From NCBI RefSeq assembly GCF_048544455.1, contig NC_133535.1, positions 85,250,120 to 85,314,119 of the forward strand: DNA of 64,000 bases, in the 5' to 3' direction. The position numbers and the translations under genes were made by a program. This document shows positions 12,690-25,537 of the stretch, piece after piece. The DNA comes from Silene latifolia (lineage: Eukaryota > Streptophyta > Magnoliopsida > Caryophyllales > Caryophyllaceae). The stretch's first letter is position 1. Every line of letters starts with the position of its first letter. The notes under the pieces are model-generated. The model saw only the letters and a list, made by a program, of their open reading frames with translations. It had not been told where the DNA came from and did no database searches.

Positions 12690-14152
12690 GGAGGTGGACA
12701 GAAGACCAGTGGCAAGCTTTTCATGATGGAGAAGAAAGCAGCTGAGGATGATGCTCACGTAATCACGGGTACTTTTCTTGTTAATGGAGTCTTTACCTTT
12801 GTTTTGTTTGATTCGGGGGTGTCACAGTCTTTTGTATCATCGAGTCATGCTAAGATTTTGGGTTTGAGAGAGTTTGAGTCTGTAAAAGAGGAAGTTTTCA
12901 TACCGTCGGGTGAGTTTGTATATTGTGGGAGGTTGTATAAGGGTGTGTATATGATAGTTGGGCAGGTTGACCTACCAGTGGACTTGTTAGAGTTTCCTAT
13001 GGATGGTTTTGAGATGATAGTTGGCATAAATTGGTTGGGTAAGTATAAAGCTAGAATAGACTGTCACCAAAAGAGAGTCTCTTTGAGAGGTCATAAGGGA
13101 GTTAGTGTGTCTTATCGTGGGTTTGTTGTCAAACTCAAAGTCAAAGTGATTGCAGCGGTGACATTGAAGTCTTATATGAGGAAGGGGTGTACGTTGATCC
13201 TATGCCACGTGAAAGACCATAGTATTGTGAGTTCGACAGTTGATCAGATACCAGTGGTGGGAGAGTTTCTAGATGTTTTTCTGGAGGAGATACCAGGTTT
13301 ACCACCAAAGAGGGAGATAGATTTCAGTGTGGAGTTAAAATCAGGGACGAGACCAATCTCTAAGGCCAATACCGCATGGGTTCTAAGGAGTTAGAGGAGC
13401 TGAAGAAATAGCTGGATGATTTGATTGATAAGGGATACATTCGAACTAGTGTATCACCGTGGGGAGCACCAGTTCTGTTTGTGAAAAAGAAAGATGGGAG
13501 TTTGAGGTTATGCATCGACTACAGAGAGTTGAACAGAGTTACAGTGAAAAACAAATATCCTTTGCCAAGGATAGATGATTTGTTTGATCAGTTGAACGGG
13601 GCAGCAGTCTTTTCTAAGATTGATTTGAGGTCGGGTTATCATCAGGTAAAAATTCGGGATGAGGACATACAGAAGACAGCTTTTACGTCGAGGTATGGTC
13701 ACTATGAGTATGTTGTGATGCCGTTCGGGTTATCTAATGCACCGACAGTGTTGATGAGGAAAGAGAACGGGTTTCGTTGGGATGAAAGTTCTGAGACGGC
13801 GTTTCAAACATTAAAGAAGCGTTTGGCCACAACTCCAGTCTTGGCATTACCTGAAGGGTGTGAGAACTTTGAGGTATATATAGATGCTTCAAACAATGGT
13901 TTGGGATGTGTGTTGATGCAGAACGGGAAAGTAATTGCCTATGTTTCTAGGCAATTGAAGCCTTATGAGGAGAACTATCCGACACATGATCTGGAGTTGG
14001 GTGTAATTGTGTTTGCTCTCAAGATTTGGAGGCATTATCTTTATGGGGCGACCTTTAAGGTGTTTTCAGATCACAAGAGTCTCAAGTACATCTTCACTCA
14101 AAATGAGCTAAACATGATACAGAGGAGGTGGATGAAGCTTATTGGAGATTAG
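12690..14152 (+). pseudogene. Tekay protease, reverse transcriptase (internally deleted) and RNase H
   Basis: The protease lies at about 12760-13100, with the active-site region reading FDSGVSQSFVSS instead of the usual D(S/T)GA. The frame is shifted near 13370 and a TAG stands at 13409. RT resumes with [31 protein letters not shown] and [12 protein letters not shown], then reaches [13 protein letters not shown] at about 13755. There it jumps directly into [16 protein letters not shown], the RT/RNase H junction. The segment with the catalytic YxDD box and the thumb is missing, in frame. RNase H follows ([34 protein letters not shown]) and ends at TAG 14150. It cannot reverse transcribe. Confidence 0.88.
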
Positions 14153-14773
14153 GACATGGGTATTATATACCATGAAGGAAAGGCAAATGTGGTTGCTGAT
14201 GCACTGAGTAGGAAGAGTGTGCATTCTCTATGCATAGCTATGTTTTTGATGAGGTTGAGAGATGAGGTGGGGAAGATGGGGATACATATGATACAGAAAG
14301 GGGATGCTAGAGGGGACTTGACAGTGGAGCCAGATCTTTATGATGACATTCGCAGGAAACAGGTTTTGGATCCTAAGATTTAGGAGTGGAGAGCTGGAGT
14401 AGAGAAAGGGACAAAGTCTCGGTTCTCTATTCATACAGATGGCAGTGTGAGATTTGATGGCAGGTGGTGTGTTCCTAATGACGAGGAGTTGAAAAAGGTG
14501 ATCATGACAGAGGCTCATTTCACACCATATTCAGTACATCCAGGAGGTGACAAGCTGTATAAGGATTTGACGAAGACTTTCTGGTGGCCTGGGATGAAGA
14601 AGGAAACAGCTGAGTTTGTGGCACGATGTTTGATATGTCAGAGGGTTAAGGGGGAGCAGCGACGACCACAAGGTAAGATTCAGTCTCTTGAGGTACCTGA
14701 GTGGAAATGGGAGTCTATCGCTATGGATTTTATAGTGGGTTTGCCGAGTAGTCAACGAGGTAACAACATGATA
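14153..14773 (+). pseudogene. Tekay RNase H end and integrase N-terminal half
   Basis: The frame continues through GKANVVADALSRKS (the end of RNase H in plant gypsy elements), a TAG at 14381, then the integrase H2C2 zinc domain (EAHFTPYSVHPGG and CLICQ). The core begins with AMDFIVGLP, which holds the first catalytic Asp. Translation then breaks off at GNNMI, where the nested element is inserted. The missing half resumes at 34079. Confidence 0.88.
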
Positions 14774-16134
14774 TATAACACCCCCATACACCAGGATGCC
14801 TTACCAAGGACCGTCCCAGTATATGAAGGTGTTACCATCTCGGTTACCTGAGGTAGTAGATCAAATAGACAATGAAAGAACATTTATAATACATTAACAT
14901 ACTCTTTAAAACTCGGTACAAATCTAATTACATATGATGATAAAGACTACTATAGCTCGTGATTCTGCACTTTTAAACCGGTAGCGTGATGACTCAATCA
15001 ATCCAAGCCCAGGAGCCACAAACCAACAGTACCTGCTAAGCTAACTGCTCACCATCCCCGAATGGATCACAGCAGATACCACAAAATAATAACCACGGGG
15101 TCAGAACTGTCTAATCAAGATAAGACAAACAAACAATGTAATCGGCTGATCATCCTCCATAGTAACTGACTACACACCAAAGTGTGCAGCCCTGCCGGAT
15201 TACCCATCGCAACAGGTAATCCACTCCGCTGGTGGGGGACCGCAACCCATCCCCACCTAAATCCCGCTCATCAACGAGCGTCAACCCTGTCCCTTATTGT
15301 GCACATCCCCTCCCGTGACGGGTTCCACGGAGGGCGAACTAGGGTGTGGAGCCACTCCCGCAAGTGACTCCACCACAATCACACACACATCACGGTACCA
15401 CAGCATCACAGCTGTCACACACCATCACCACCACCGTCACAACATAACCACATCACCACCGTCACCACAACCCCCATACTCCGATGATCAACAGATAACA
15501 ACAATTACAATACATTCACAATCTTAAATCAATTAACAGTAACTGAGTAGGGAAAACCCTACCTCATTGCTAATCATGAAAAGCATCCACATATAGCCAA
15601 GCAAGACTCCGACAGGCATCCTACAACGATAACCATCCCCTATTATACAACCATCCTCAATAACCTACTAAAAGAGACACAAGGCAAAGACATACTTAAT
15701 AACGTAAATCGATGGTGATACGGACGATGACCACACACACATCCTTCCTAAGTAAAACCCGACCTTCCCATGGTTGAGGTGTAGGCTATAAACATGAGAG
15801 TGTATGAAGGTAGGGGTGATAGGAGAGAGTGGTAGGTTAGGGTTTGAGAAAGAGGAACTGTCTAGAAAATGAGAAATGAAATGAGTCTCGCGAACTAGCA
15901 TTTTATATTAACGCGTCAACCGCAGCCATACTCGGTCGAGTACTGGCATACTCGGCCGAGTAGGCTCTACTCGGTCGAGTATAGGTAATACTCGGCCGAG
16001 TAGCCTCTGCTGGGTCGACTACCCACTCCTATATGGTACCTATTCCAATCATAGCCTCTCACCTATTCCTCCCTAAGGTCCTCCTTGGTCAACAAGGTCG
16101 GACAACAGAGTCCTTAAATATCCTGGGTATTACA
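14774..16134 (-). repeat. 3' LTR of the Tekay-LTR/ORF1 element
   Basis: On the plus strand it runs TATAACACCCCC to GGGTATTACA (1361 bp). Its ends match 20771-20848 and 33611-34078. A cluster of ACTCGGTCGAGT and ACTCGGCCGAGT motifs lies at 15928-16023. The terminal base pair has decayed (TA for TG). Confidence 0.88.
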
Positions 16135-16172
16135 GTCTTCCCCCCTTAAAAAGAACTTCGTCCCCGAAGTTC
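16135..16172 (-). other. PPT and hairpin of the Tekay-LTR/ORF1 element
   Basis: Read on the minus strand, the hairpin (16153-16172) is followed by TTTTTAAGGGGGGAAGAC and then the LTR start TGTAATACCC. This fixes the orientation as minus. Confidence 0.8.
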
Positions 16173-17687
16173 AGCACACACGACTCCCACAGCGAGGTCA
16201 CGCATTATGATCACGATCCACATACATGAAGACATATGAACTTTGGCCACCACCTATACCACCACCACATCACATTATTCAGACAAACGTCCATACGACC
16301 ACAAAACTAGGCTTCCATGTATTACCGGCCAACAACTATCACTTACAAAACATCCAGCAAAATAATTTCCTATCATAGATTCACAGCAAAATGCGTTCCT
16401 ATCCCATTGCCCGTATCACGCCATCTCGTTAAAGCAACTCAAACAACCAGCAAAATACGCATTCGCAAAAGTACACATCCCGCCGTCTTACGAAACTGCA
16501 CTATAACCACTAACGATCATACAAAGTTGTTTAAACGCTCGTTCATATAACTTAAAATGCCACCAAGTACCAAAGCACTGTAACATAAACACAATTTTAA
16601 TAACATAGACATAAGTACAATTTCAATAACATTGACATAATTGCGACATTACTCTTCCCCTCTTAAAGGAACTTCGTCCCCGAAGTTCTCCACTAAACTA
16701 CTTCCCCAATTCAAATTGACTCACATATCCTTCTACTGACATTACTCGTAACTGCAACCAACATTGGTTCATGCTGACAGAACCTAAGCTATGACATTAC
16801 ACAACTACAACTCATAGCAACAGAATCTGACGAAAATTAGGTAATATATATCTCGAGATGTTATTACTGGATAATAGTAAGTTTATCAATTATCTGATAT
16901 TTAATCATGTAATTCATGTTACAACATTATAGCCATTGAGTTTCACTTATCTAATTTGACCTGTTATAACTATAATCAATCACAGACACCACGGAAGATT
17001 GTGTTAGATAACCACATATATATGTATAGGACTCGTGACAGCTACAATACTCTCTTGTCATTATATAATCGTGACCCACACAACTTATGGAAGGACACCC
17101 AATTGCAGCACTTGAACAATGTAAAAGCCTTCATGTTAGCCATGTCAAGGTGATAAAACATTCATATTTTAACGTGTTATCCAAGCACATACATACATAT
17201 AACATGATCGCACTTCATACGGGGACAATCGGTTACGCTAAGCGACACTATTAGGCAGCCACAAGCTTTGATATATAAATATCTAAAAGAAATCTGATGA
17301 TCTAAAATATGAAACACAAGAGGTTCCTGTAACAGTAATAATCAGCCGAGTGTGAGTGACTACTCAGTAGAGTAAGCTCTACTCGGTCGAGTATAATAGC
17401 ATACTCAGTCGAGTAAGCTCTACTCGGTCGAGTAGTGCCTATACTCGGTCGAGTTTTTACAGGCTGAGGGCTTTTTCTGGCAATTCTACGCAATTCATCC
17501 ACGAATTCACCTGCAAACCAACTTAACTACCACACTACCAAGCATATCCAAGTCAAATAAGTCACCACATAGTATGCTTAATAAGTAAAGGCCTTATGGC
17601 CGAGTACAGTCATCCAAAAGTAAAAGATAAATCCGGAAGATAAGCATCCAACACAAATGAAATAAATCCAGGAAATACAACAAAGGA
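16173..17687 (-). other. Non-coding 3' interior with a second PPT-like hairpin
   Basis: There is no gene here. A second copy of the hairpin with an adjacent purine run (minus strand) lies at 16655-16688. A cluster of CTCGGTCGAG motifs lies at 17339-17455. Confidence 0.65.
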
Positions 17688-19267
17688 TCAAAAGCCAGGA
17701 CCCTCCTCCATGTTCTCATCACCACCTGCACCAGAATTACCTGCTCCCGAGCTACCCGCTCCCTGAAAACCTGCTGCTGCTGAGTAGTCTCCTCCTAGCT
17801 GACTGCCGTAGTTGGCTCCCCACGGTCCCGCGAGGTAGCCAAAATCGGTCTCCTCAGGTCGCCTCCAAAAGCCAGGATCAACCCCGTAGCTGTGGAAGAC
17901 TCCCGTGTCCACTCCAGGTCCCCTCCACCAAACAGGCTGTGCCAACTGAGTCCCTATGCCCTGATTAAGGGCCATCTCGTGCATGTTGCGGAGCACCAAA
18001 GTGGTGGAGATCCGCTCAGTCAAGTCACTCGGCTGCATCCTAGGGTCATGTACCGTGGGGTAGGGCGAGTACTGGTGAGAGTAGAAGTCAAGGGCGTAGT
18101 AAGAGGGCTCAGGCTCGACCGGGTCTGCCCTAGACTGCCTAACCCGACGACGCTCACGAGGTGGGGGAAGTGCCGGCTGTCCCTCAGTTACCGTGACAGT
18201 CTCAGGTAGATCCAAGAGAATGGTAGGATCAATCAGATAGGTCTGAGGCTTAGGTTTAGGTACAACACAAGGCTCCCACTCAGCTAAGTGGGCAACAACA
18301 GGGATATGGGCAGGGTCGGGAAGTACCATCCACATAGATCCCCTCACTCTCCATGCATAAGACCCATCAGGCATCTTCCTCAACCATCTGTTCTGACACC
18401 AATACTTAGCGTTCATGGTAGGCACAGTCCCAACATACTCATCCCCCGAGGGAGGTGGGGCCTCAAAATCAGTCAGATGCTGAGCTAGGCGGGTCACTAT
18501 GGCCCCGAAAGCAATGTGCCGGTTCGGGGACTATGCCATGCGCTCAAGACTGGAGCACACTACCCCCGAGCACTATAATAGAACGGCTTTCTACGGTGCA
18601 GGTTAAGGTAAGACACAAGCAACATGACCTCGTGAGAATTAAGCTTGCTCTCGTCATCTCTCGCATACAACAAACAAGTCATCATCCTCAGAAACATACG
18701 AAGCGAAACATGCTGCACATCATTTATCAGCATAGCACTGGCACTAGGGGCAGGTTGACCCGTCAAGTAAGGAAGATAGGTAGGTGCTCCACTATTCTTA
18801 GCCACATCACTAAGGTATCCCGTCCCCTCAGCCTCTAAACCCAAATGACCCGCAAACGCATCCAAAGTCAGCTCGTGATCTTCATTCATGAGGCAAAAGG
18901 AGACAGTCTTCCCCTTCGCATCGTACTCGTAAGAGCTTAAGAACTCCAAAGTCAGGTGAGGGTAAGACTTCCTCCTCAAATGGTATAACCCCTCCATTCC
19001 CAAAATCTCAAAGATATGAGATATGTCCTCCTTAATCCCCAAGGTCTCTAGAATATCGGGATTAACACAGCGGGTGGGGCGAAAAGGGCGACTCATTAAA
19101 GCCACAAAGGCCTTACGCTGCTTAAAATCAGAGAAGATTACCGATGGATATGCCTCCGCCGGTGGAACCACGGGATCTTGACTAGATTGACCCGTCTCAA
19201 ATTGGGCATTAGGACAGGTTCTCTTGTTTGTTAAACCCCTGGTTTTCACCATACTGCAAAAAGACAA
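17688..19267 (-). pseudogene. ATHILA ORF-1 family (env-position) protein in a Tekay-LTR element, frameshifted
   Basis: The N-terminal frame (19267-18560, probable start MVKTRGLTNKRTC at 19252) has a basic start, then RPFRPTRCVNPDILETLGI, YPHLTLEFLSSYEY and LINDVQHVSLRMFLRMMTC. After a frameshift near 18500-18560, the second frame (18497-17688) continues with VTRLAQHLTDFE and the pair WLRKMPDGSYAWRV/GSMWMVLPDP. It ends in a Gly/Ala/Ser-rich tail. The same blocks occur in the Athila ORF1 at 23789-25537 (YPALTLEFLSS, LDVQHVCLRLFLRYLS, WKVQGESYMLLP). In Athila this ORF lies between integrase and the 3' LTR, and its function is unsettled (called env-like). Here it is the only protein of an element with Tekay LTRs. 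Confidence 0.8.
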
Positions 19268-20754
19268 GTTTTAACAAGGGTACTTGACACACCAAAATTT
19301 CGCAAAAGATGGACTGTTTTTCGATTGTATACAATTTTGAGACGAACTTTTAAGACAAATTTTCTCATTAAACACCAATTATTTTACCCAAAACATCATT
19401 ACCAACATCAAGAAACTTGAAACAGTATAGTAATCAAACAAAGAATGAATTTTTTTTTTCCATTTTAGCTAACCCTAAAATTAAAATTCCAATTAAATCA
19501 TGAAATTGCTCTAGTAGTCGGTATAAACGATGTTCATATGCAATTAAATTCAAAGAATCACAAGAAAGAGGCTTGATTTTAGTTCCTCATGATGGAATTT
19601 CGAAACATAGGCAAAATCATACCATAACTTTGATAATAAAGGAAGAAATTGAGTTAAAACCTTACCTTGAATAAATTTTTGGCAAGCAAGAAGAATTAAC
19701 CACCAAGAAATTACCCAAAAGCTTGAGAGTTAAGAAATATGGAGTTTTAGAGGGAAGAAGAAGAAGAAGTGGGAGGCGGAAAAAAAAATTAATTAAAGTA
19801 GGGTTTCTGTATAACCCGGATGAGTCCCGATAAAGCAGTACTCGGTCGAGTATTGGGTTTACTCGGCCGAGTGTCGACTACTCGGTCGAGTATTCTGAAT
19901 ACTCGGTCGAGTTTTCAAGAACAGTAGCGATTTAATCCTGACAAAATGAACGCTCGGTCGAGCACAATCATACTCGGCCGAGTGTGGTCTACTCGGCCGG
20001 GTATGAGTTTCTACTCGGTTGAGTGTCAAAAAGCAGAAATGAAATTGCGAATTTTAATGCACCTACAAAACAAGTAGCATAGTTCGGAGTTCCGTGCAAT
20101 CGGCTCGTCACTGTTAGAGCTTACTTCTACCACATAAACATGCAACAACACGAGTTATGCATATCCATTACCGATTCAATCAACATTTCCACCTATATTC
20201 CCTACTTCATTATTACGACAATTACAACACAACCGCACACATATATCAATTAGTTGCTTCACCCGCAAAGATTAATCTATACCTCTACAACTATACACAC
20301 GCCACCATGCATTCTATACTCACATTAACAAGTCATTCATGAAGCATTAACCATGACATGTTGCAACCTATATTAAATAAATCATTCGACTTAACTTCGC
20401 CATACGCAACAGAATTTCACATTACATCACCCACAATTTCTGATCACATCTCACCAGTCATATTTACCAATTCAAGACTTTTCTGACACCATAATCACTA
20501 CCTGCAGCAATTCACACTGATGCACATATCTTAAATCACAATTACACATGAGAATACTCCTCACGTAACAACTCCTATCAACTACCCTTTCCCAGTGACT
20601 GGCTTAAGCACGATGGGGCCGTGATTTTGAAATGAGGGCGCCTATTCACCCAAAATGTAGCATCGGCTGGGGCTCCCAACGCACATACACCAGGTTCATT
20701 TTAGTTTGACACCCTATATTCATTGGATTCATTGGTTCAGGTTCTAAAATCATC
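19268..20754 (-). other. 5' leader of the Tekay-LTR/ORF1 element
   Basis: The leader runs from the PBS (20767) to the ORF1 start. It carries about eight ACTCGGTCGAGT-type motifs at 19838-20030 and is otherwise AT-rich with no gene. Confidence 0.65.
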
Positions 20755-20767
20755 GGCTCAGATACCA
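20755..20767 (-). other. PBS of the Tekay-LTR/ORF1 element
   Basis: The minus strand reads TGGTATCTGAGCC three bases inside the 5' LTR end. It resembles the tRNA-iMet PBS TGGTATCAGAGCC used by many chromoviruses, with two changes. Confidence 0.75.
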
Positions 20768-20770
20768 CTT

Positions 20771-20848
20771 TGTAACACCCCCATACACCAGGATGCCTTA
20801 CCAAGGACCGTCCCAGTATATGAAGGTGTTACCATCTCGGTTACCCGA
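20771..20848 (-). repeat. 5' LTR of the ORF1 element, PBS-proximal 78 bp
   Basis: It matches 14774-14851 nearly base for base and retains the intact TGTAACACC end. It is cut at 20849 by the Athila insertion. Confidence 0.88.
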
Positions 20849-22042
20849 TGATGTGGCTAAAGTCGTATCACCAAATCAAAGTAAAACTATCTCAGGACTA
20901 ACAAGAATAGCTAGCAGTAAGACAGGTATCGAATCCACAGGGAGGCGGTATAAGCTAAGTCTGTAAATATTTAAATTGCCTAAAGGTAACCGTTTTCTGG
21001 GGGTTTGTTTTGTTTTGATCTAATCAACTAATTGCAAGTAATTAAAAGGAGGTTTAAACAATAATATTAAAGGTCTAGGACTTCCGGTTCACTAGGTCAA
21101 TTATTTGGGACTTATTAATCAATTGCTAGATCTATCAAGCTGTTTAAGGTCAAAAGATCGGTCGACTCAATTATGCCCTTTAGATCGATTCTAACATGCG
21201 GTCGCTATAATTAGATACAATCTATTTGATTATCGCAGCCTATATTAATTCTAACCCGGTCGCCAAAAGGATTAATTCGCTACACTAATTAATAACTCAG
21301 GCCTTAAGTTAATTAACTAGAAGAAGAACAATAATCAAACAACAACTTATGCGAAATCAATATCAATTAATCAATTTTCCCTTTTAATTAACCTAGATCC
21401 CCTTCATCCTAGATGAGGGAATTAGCTACTCATGACGATAATAACAACAACAATAATTAAGATTGAAGACATAATTAAAAGCATGAAATAACAAAGATCA
21501 ATTAACATAAAACAATGAACGATTAATTATTGAGGAAAGATTAGTACCGTAGCAAGGAAAGATTAGGGTTCTAAGAGAGTATTCAACAGTATGAAGGTGA
21601 ATAAAAACGTAACCTAACAATAAAGTACGAGTTTTAATTTATAACAAAAGATAATCGTTTTTGGAAAATTCGGAAAATAAACCGCCACAAGGGTTCCTCG
21701 ATTGAGCCAGAGGTGACTCGATCGAGGACAGTTGCTCGATCGAGTCCTCCCTGACTCGATCGAGGATCCTGCTTCACAAACGGCTTCCTCCTTTCTTTCA
21801 CTTCTAGCCTTCGTGCTTCCTCGTTCCTCGTGCCATGCTTTGTGTATTCTACTATGCCATCTCCGCCACGCTAATCTTAGCTTGATCATACTCATAATGA
21901 GTCATTTCTGCATCAAAACACAAAATATCGGCAGTATCGACAATTCATTGAAATAAGGCATATAAATGATATAAAGACACGAAAACGGTATGTAAAATGG
22001 TATAAAGGGAGCTATAAAAGTATATATAAAAGTGATACATCA
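20849..22042 (-). repeat. 3' LTR of Athila 1
   Basis: It runs TGATGTGGCTAAAG to GTGATACATCA on the plus strand and matches 32346-33523. It holds CTCGATCGAG-type motifs at 21697-21768. Confidence 0.9.
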
Positions 22043-23788
22043 AACTCCCCAAAACCAAACATTTGCTTGTCCTCAAGCAAAGCAGTCAGGCCAAACAAAG
22101 AACAGCAAACATATGGTGAATGAATAGCTCAGAGCAAATGTCTAGGCACATACAAATCCCAGCTGTCTACATCTATAACAAAGTAATGACCAAAGTTGTG
22201 CCAATAAAACAAATTTAAAAGCACGGGTAATAGACTAACGCAGCTCTTACTCAAGATGTGACATGATACCGAGACTCAGCCAAATGCTTTTCAACCTTGC
22301 AAGACAATTTTGTTGGATTCTCGCGGTTTCACTCATGCACTCATAAGGGGTGAGATATATGTAAGATATAAAGAATAAAGACTCTCACTCAACTTATGAA
22401 ATATGCATGCAATCTAATGTGATAAGAGATTCTCCAACTAATACGCATTCACAAAACAGACCAAGTACATGTATCAAGGACAAAATGGTGGTAAAGTGGC
22501 ATGGGTATAGAAGTGGCTTGTGCAAAAGCACGTATGGGTATGTGAGGCTCAGACGGTAGTCGCAGCACTAGACCAATAGCCAAATCTAATAAGAAATAAA
22601 ACAATCATCCAACTGGAGAAATAATCTCAACTTTGACAACATATGAGAGAAATGAAAAGGCTCTCAAAATGTGCATTAGACTCCAGTAATTACCACTCTC
22701 GACCTCCTAACAAAAATCAATGAAGCAAGCAATTTTCTTCTTTTCTTTTTCTTTCCTTTTCTTTTCTTCTTCTTTTTCTGAACTTTTTTTTTTCGAAACT
22801 TTTTTTTTTCTTTTTTTCTTCTTTCTTTTTTTTTTTCTTTTGCTTCATAATATTTCTCTTTTTCAACATAAGAGGTCACACAATTGCTACAAAAAGATAG
22901 CTACTACCTACATGACAATAAAAGTCCCAACCCAACCAAAGTAGCTATAACAATAAGGACTCAAGCAACTGCGACTGTCCCGAAAAAGGTAGACAAATTC
23001 TGGAATGTAGCTAAGAAATAGGATATAAAATGGCTACATGGTTCAAACGGGCTAACAAAAACTGGGTAATGTTTGGCATATTTGAACAAAAAGAACCGCC
23101 TTTCCTCATGTACTTAATCATATGAACGCGCAAAAGCTAAGAAACTAATGTCACACTTATGCAGTTTGATATTACATATTCCACAAGGAGACCACACTCA
23201 TCAGCCTAAATAACAATGAGACCGGTTTATTAATGTTCCCGGCCTAGGAAGCTCTAAAGACCTCAGAAATTTAAGTGGTTTACCAACAAAATTATGTCAA
23301 ATCTACTCGGCATAAGGCATATTGTGACGGTTAAGACTTGAGTAAAGAGCTTTGTTCATCATAGCTAACAGGTCAAAACAATGTACATGTACAACTAAAT
23401 GGGACTCAAATGCAAAGACAAAGCAAATTATCATCATTGCTACACAATTCACCAAGACTCGACTCAAAATAAATAAAAACATGTTTTTGTATTTTATAAT
23501 TTTTTCAATTTTTTTTGAATTTTTGAATTTTTTTTTCACACAACAATAAATAAAATCACACAACAGAAATAAACGCACTCCCCCAAACCTAAATGTCACA
23601 GTATCCTCATTGTGATGCCTACAACATAGCAGTCACACAGAAATCAGCAACCTATGGGACACCACTAACGAAGGGAAGAGGGAAAAAAGAAATGCAATAA
23701 AACAAAAACAAGAAAGATAGTACCAGCGGTAATGCAGTAGCCTCCCCCAAACCAGCTGGAAAGAGAGGGATGTAGTGACCAGCTATCA
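22043..23788 (-). other. Athila 1 3' interior (non-coding) with PPT
   Basis: Read on the minus strand, AAATGTTTGGTTTTGGGGAG precedes the LTR start TGATGTATCAC, which is the typical Athila PPT context. The stretch also holds a long pyrimidine tract (22736-22850). No gene is seen. Confidence 0.75.
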
Positions 23789-25537
23789 CTACTGGGCTCC
23801 ATCATCATCATCATCAAAATTATCAATCTCGGCATACATGGACATCAGCTCAGGATCAGGAACTGGGGCACTGCGGCCTCTACCACGGCCGGCTCTCCTA
23901 CGACGGCCTCCACCACGGCTGCCTCCTGGAATAGCAGCAGCAGAAGTAGAAGCACTAAACTGACCAAACGGTCCTCTCTGGGAGCAAGGAACACCGACAT
24001 CCTCAGGAAAAACAGAAGTAGGCTGAGTGGGGCGGACTGGAGTGTAAAAGGGACGGCCCAAGGCACCATAGTCAGTACTAAACTGTCTGAACTCCGTAGG
24101 AGTCACTCCATAGAGATGGAACACACGGCTGTCGTCACCAGGAGTGGTGTAATAGCTAGGTGTCACACCCCGATATTGTCCCCCCGAAGCAAGAGACATG
24201 GCCTCCATCTGTTCCCACATCCGCCGCTCTGTCAAGGCGGTGTTGATGCCCTCATGTAATCTCACCTCTCGTGCAATGACCGGATCAAGATGGTAGCCCT
24301 GAGTAGGATAGGCTGTAGGAGGTGGAGGAGGAGCAGGCTGGAATGAGCCAGGCAGATGGGTGGTGGGCCGACAACGTCTCCGGCGCCCACCGGTAGTGGT
24401 AGTAGTACTAGAACCAGGAAAAGTGATCAGAAGGTCCTGAGGAATCAGATAAGTAACGGGCGGGGGTCGCTCTACATTCGTACTCTCCTCAAGGGGTTCT
24501 ACAGCAGGTAAACGGTCACAAGGTAGAAGCATGTAAGACTCGCCCTGGACCTTCCAGTAATGGTCCTTCCCATTCTTGATGTCAATATAAGAGATGTCAT
24601 AACGTAAGTGGTCATCATCGGCAAGTGGCTCATGGTCATCCATGGGCTCGTAGGGGTCATCACCCCTAAAATCACAAACAGCCCTAGCTATCTTGGTGAC
24701 AAGAGCACCACAATCAAGATCCCCATATCTCCCAATCCTCCTGTCAAAAGCCGAGCACACATGAGCAGGGGGAGAGAACTGGAATGTCTCCTCCCGATAA
24801 GGGTTCAGGTAACTAGCAAGGATCAAGACCTCAATGGTGGAGGTCTTGCTCTTGTCGTGCCGGCCATACAACAAATAGCTCAAATACCGTAAAAATAATC
24901 GAAGACAAACATGTTGGACGTCCAACAAAGACATAGCACTGACATGCGCATCCGCATAACCGGTAAACAATGGAAAGTATCGAATACCGGACAACCCACC
25001 AACACTGTATAAATCTCCGTCTGTATGTTTATCAATTCCCAGAATTTCTGACAGACGGTCAAAGGTTAAGGACCGTTCTACGTTAAGCAATCGAAACTTG
25101 ATAAGGTGGTCACTGGGAAATTAAGTAAATGAGCTTAGAAACTCGAGGGTTAAAGCAGGGTAAGATAGTTCATGGAGTAGAAAAAGACCCTATAACCCGA
25201 TCTCAACAAACATGCCATACATAGTTTCATCAATCTTCAAAGTTCGTAAAATTTTCCTATCCACGCATCGAGTAGTACTCATGGATTTAGTTAACAAATA
25301 CTCGAACCTGTCCTTTTGTGCCTTGTCACGGAATTCAATGAAAGGGTAATTATCCAAAGGAGATAAGTCCTCCTCGGAAGACACCACTTCTTCGGGAATC
25401 ACCTCGGGTTGCTGGACCGGGGATCTCCTTTCTCGAGTCCTCTTATTTCCTTGCCTAGAAGTTGACATTGTCTGCAAAAGAGACAAGTATACAATCATAC
25501 TCCAACCATAGGACAAAACAGTCCCGTTTTTTGGCAA
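23789..25537 (-). pseudogene. Athila 1 ORF1 (env-position protein), two in-frame stops
   Basis: The first frame piece (25537-25190; probable start MSTSRQGNKRTRERR) has a basic N-terminus and the block KSMSTTRCVDRKILRTL. A TAG then interrupts, and after a second stop the same frame runs 25090-23789. The short stretch between contains YPALTLEFLSS. Later blocks are LLDVQHVCLRLFLRYLSYLLYG, DLDCGALVTKIA and WKVQGESYMLLP. The tail is unusual: an arginine-glycine block (about residues 400-420 of the last piece, RGGGRRRRAGRGRGR) and then a short acidic end. It sits between integrase and the 3' LTR, where Athila env-like ORFs lie. The molecular role is not known. Confidence 0.82.

Noticed and set aside
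22720-22944. Phe-rich or Lys-rich ORFs at the pyrimidine tract
   Set aside because: Low-complexity polypyrimidine tract in the Athila 3' interior.
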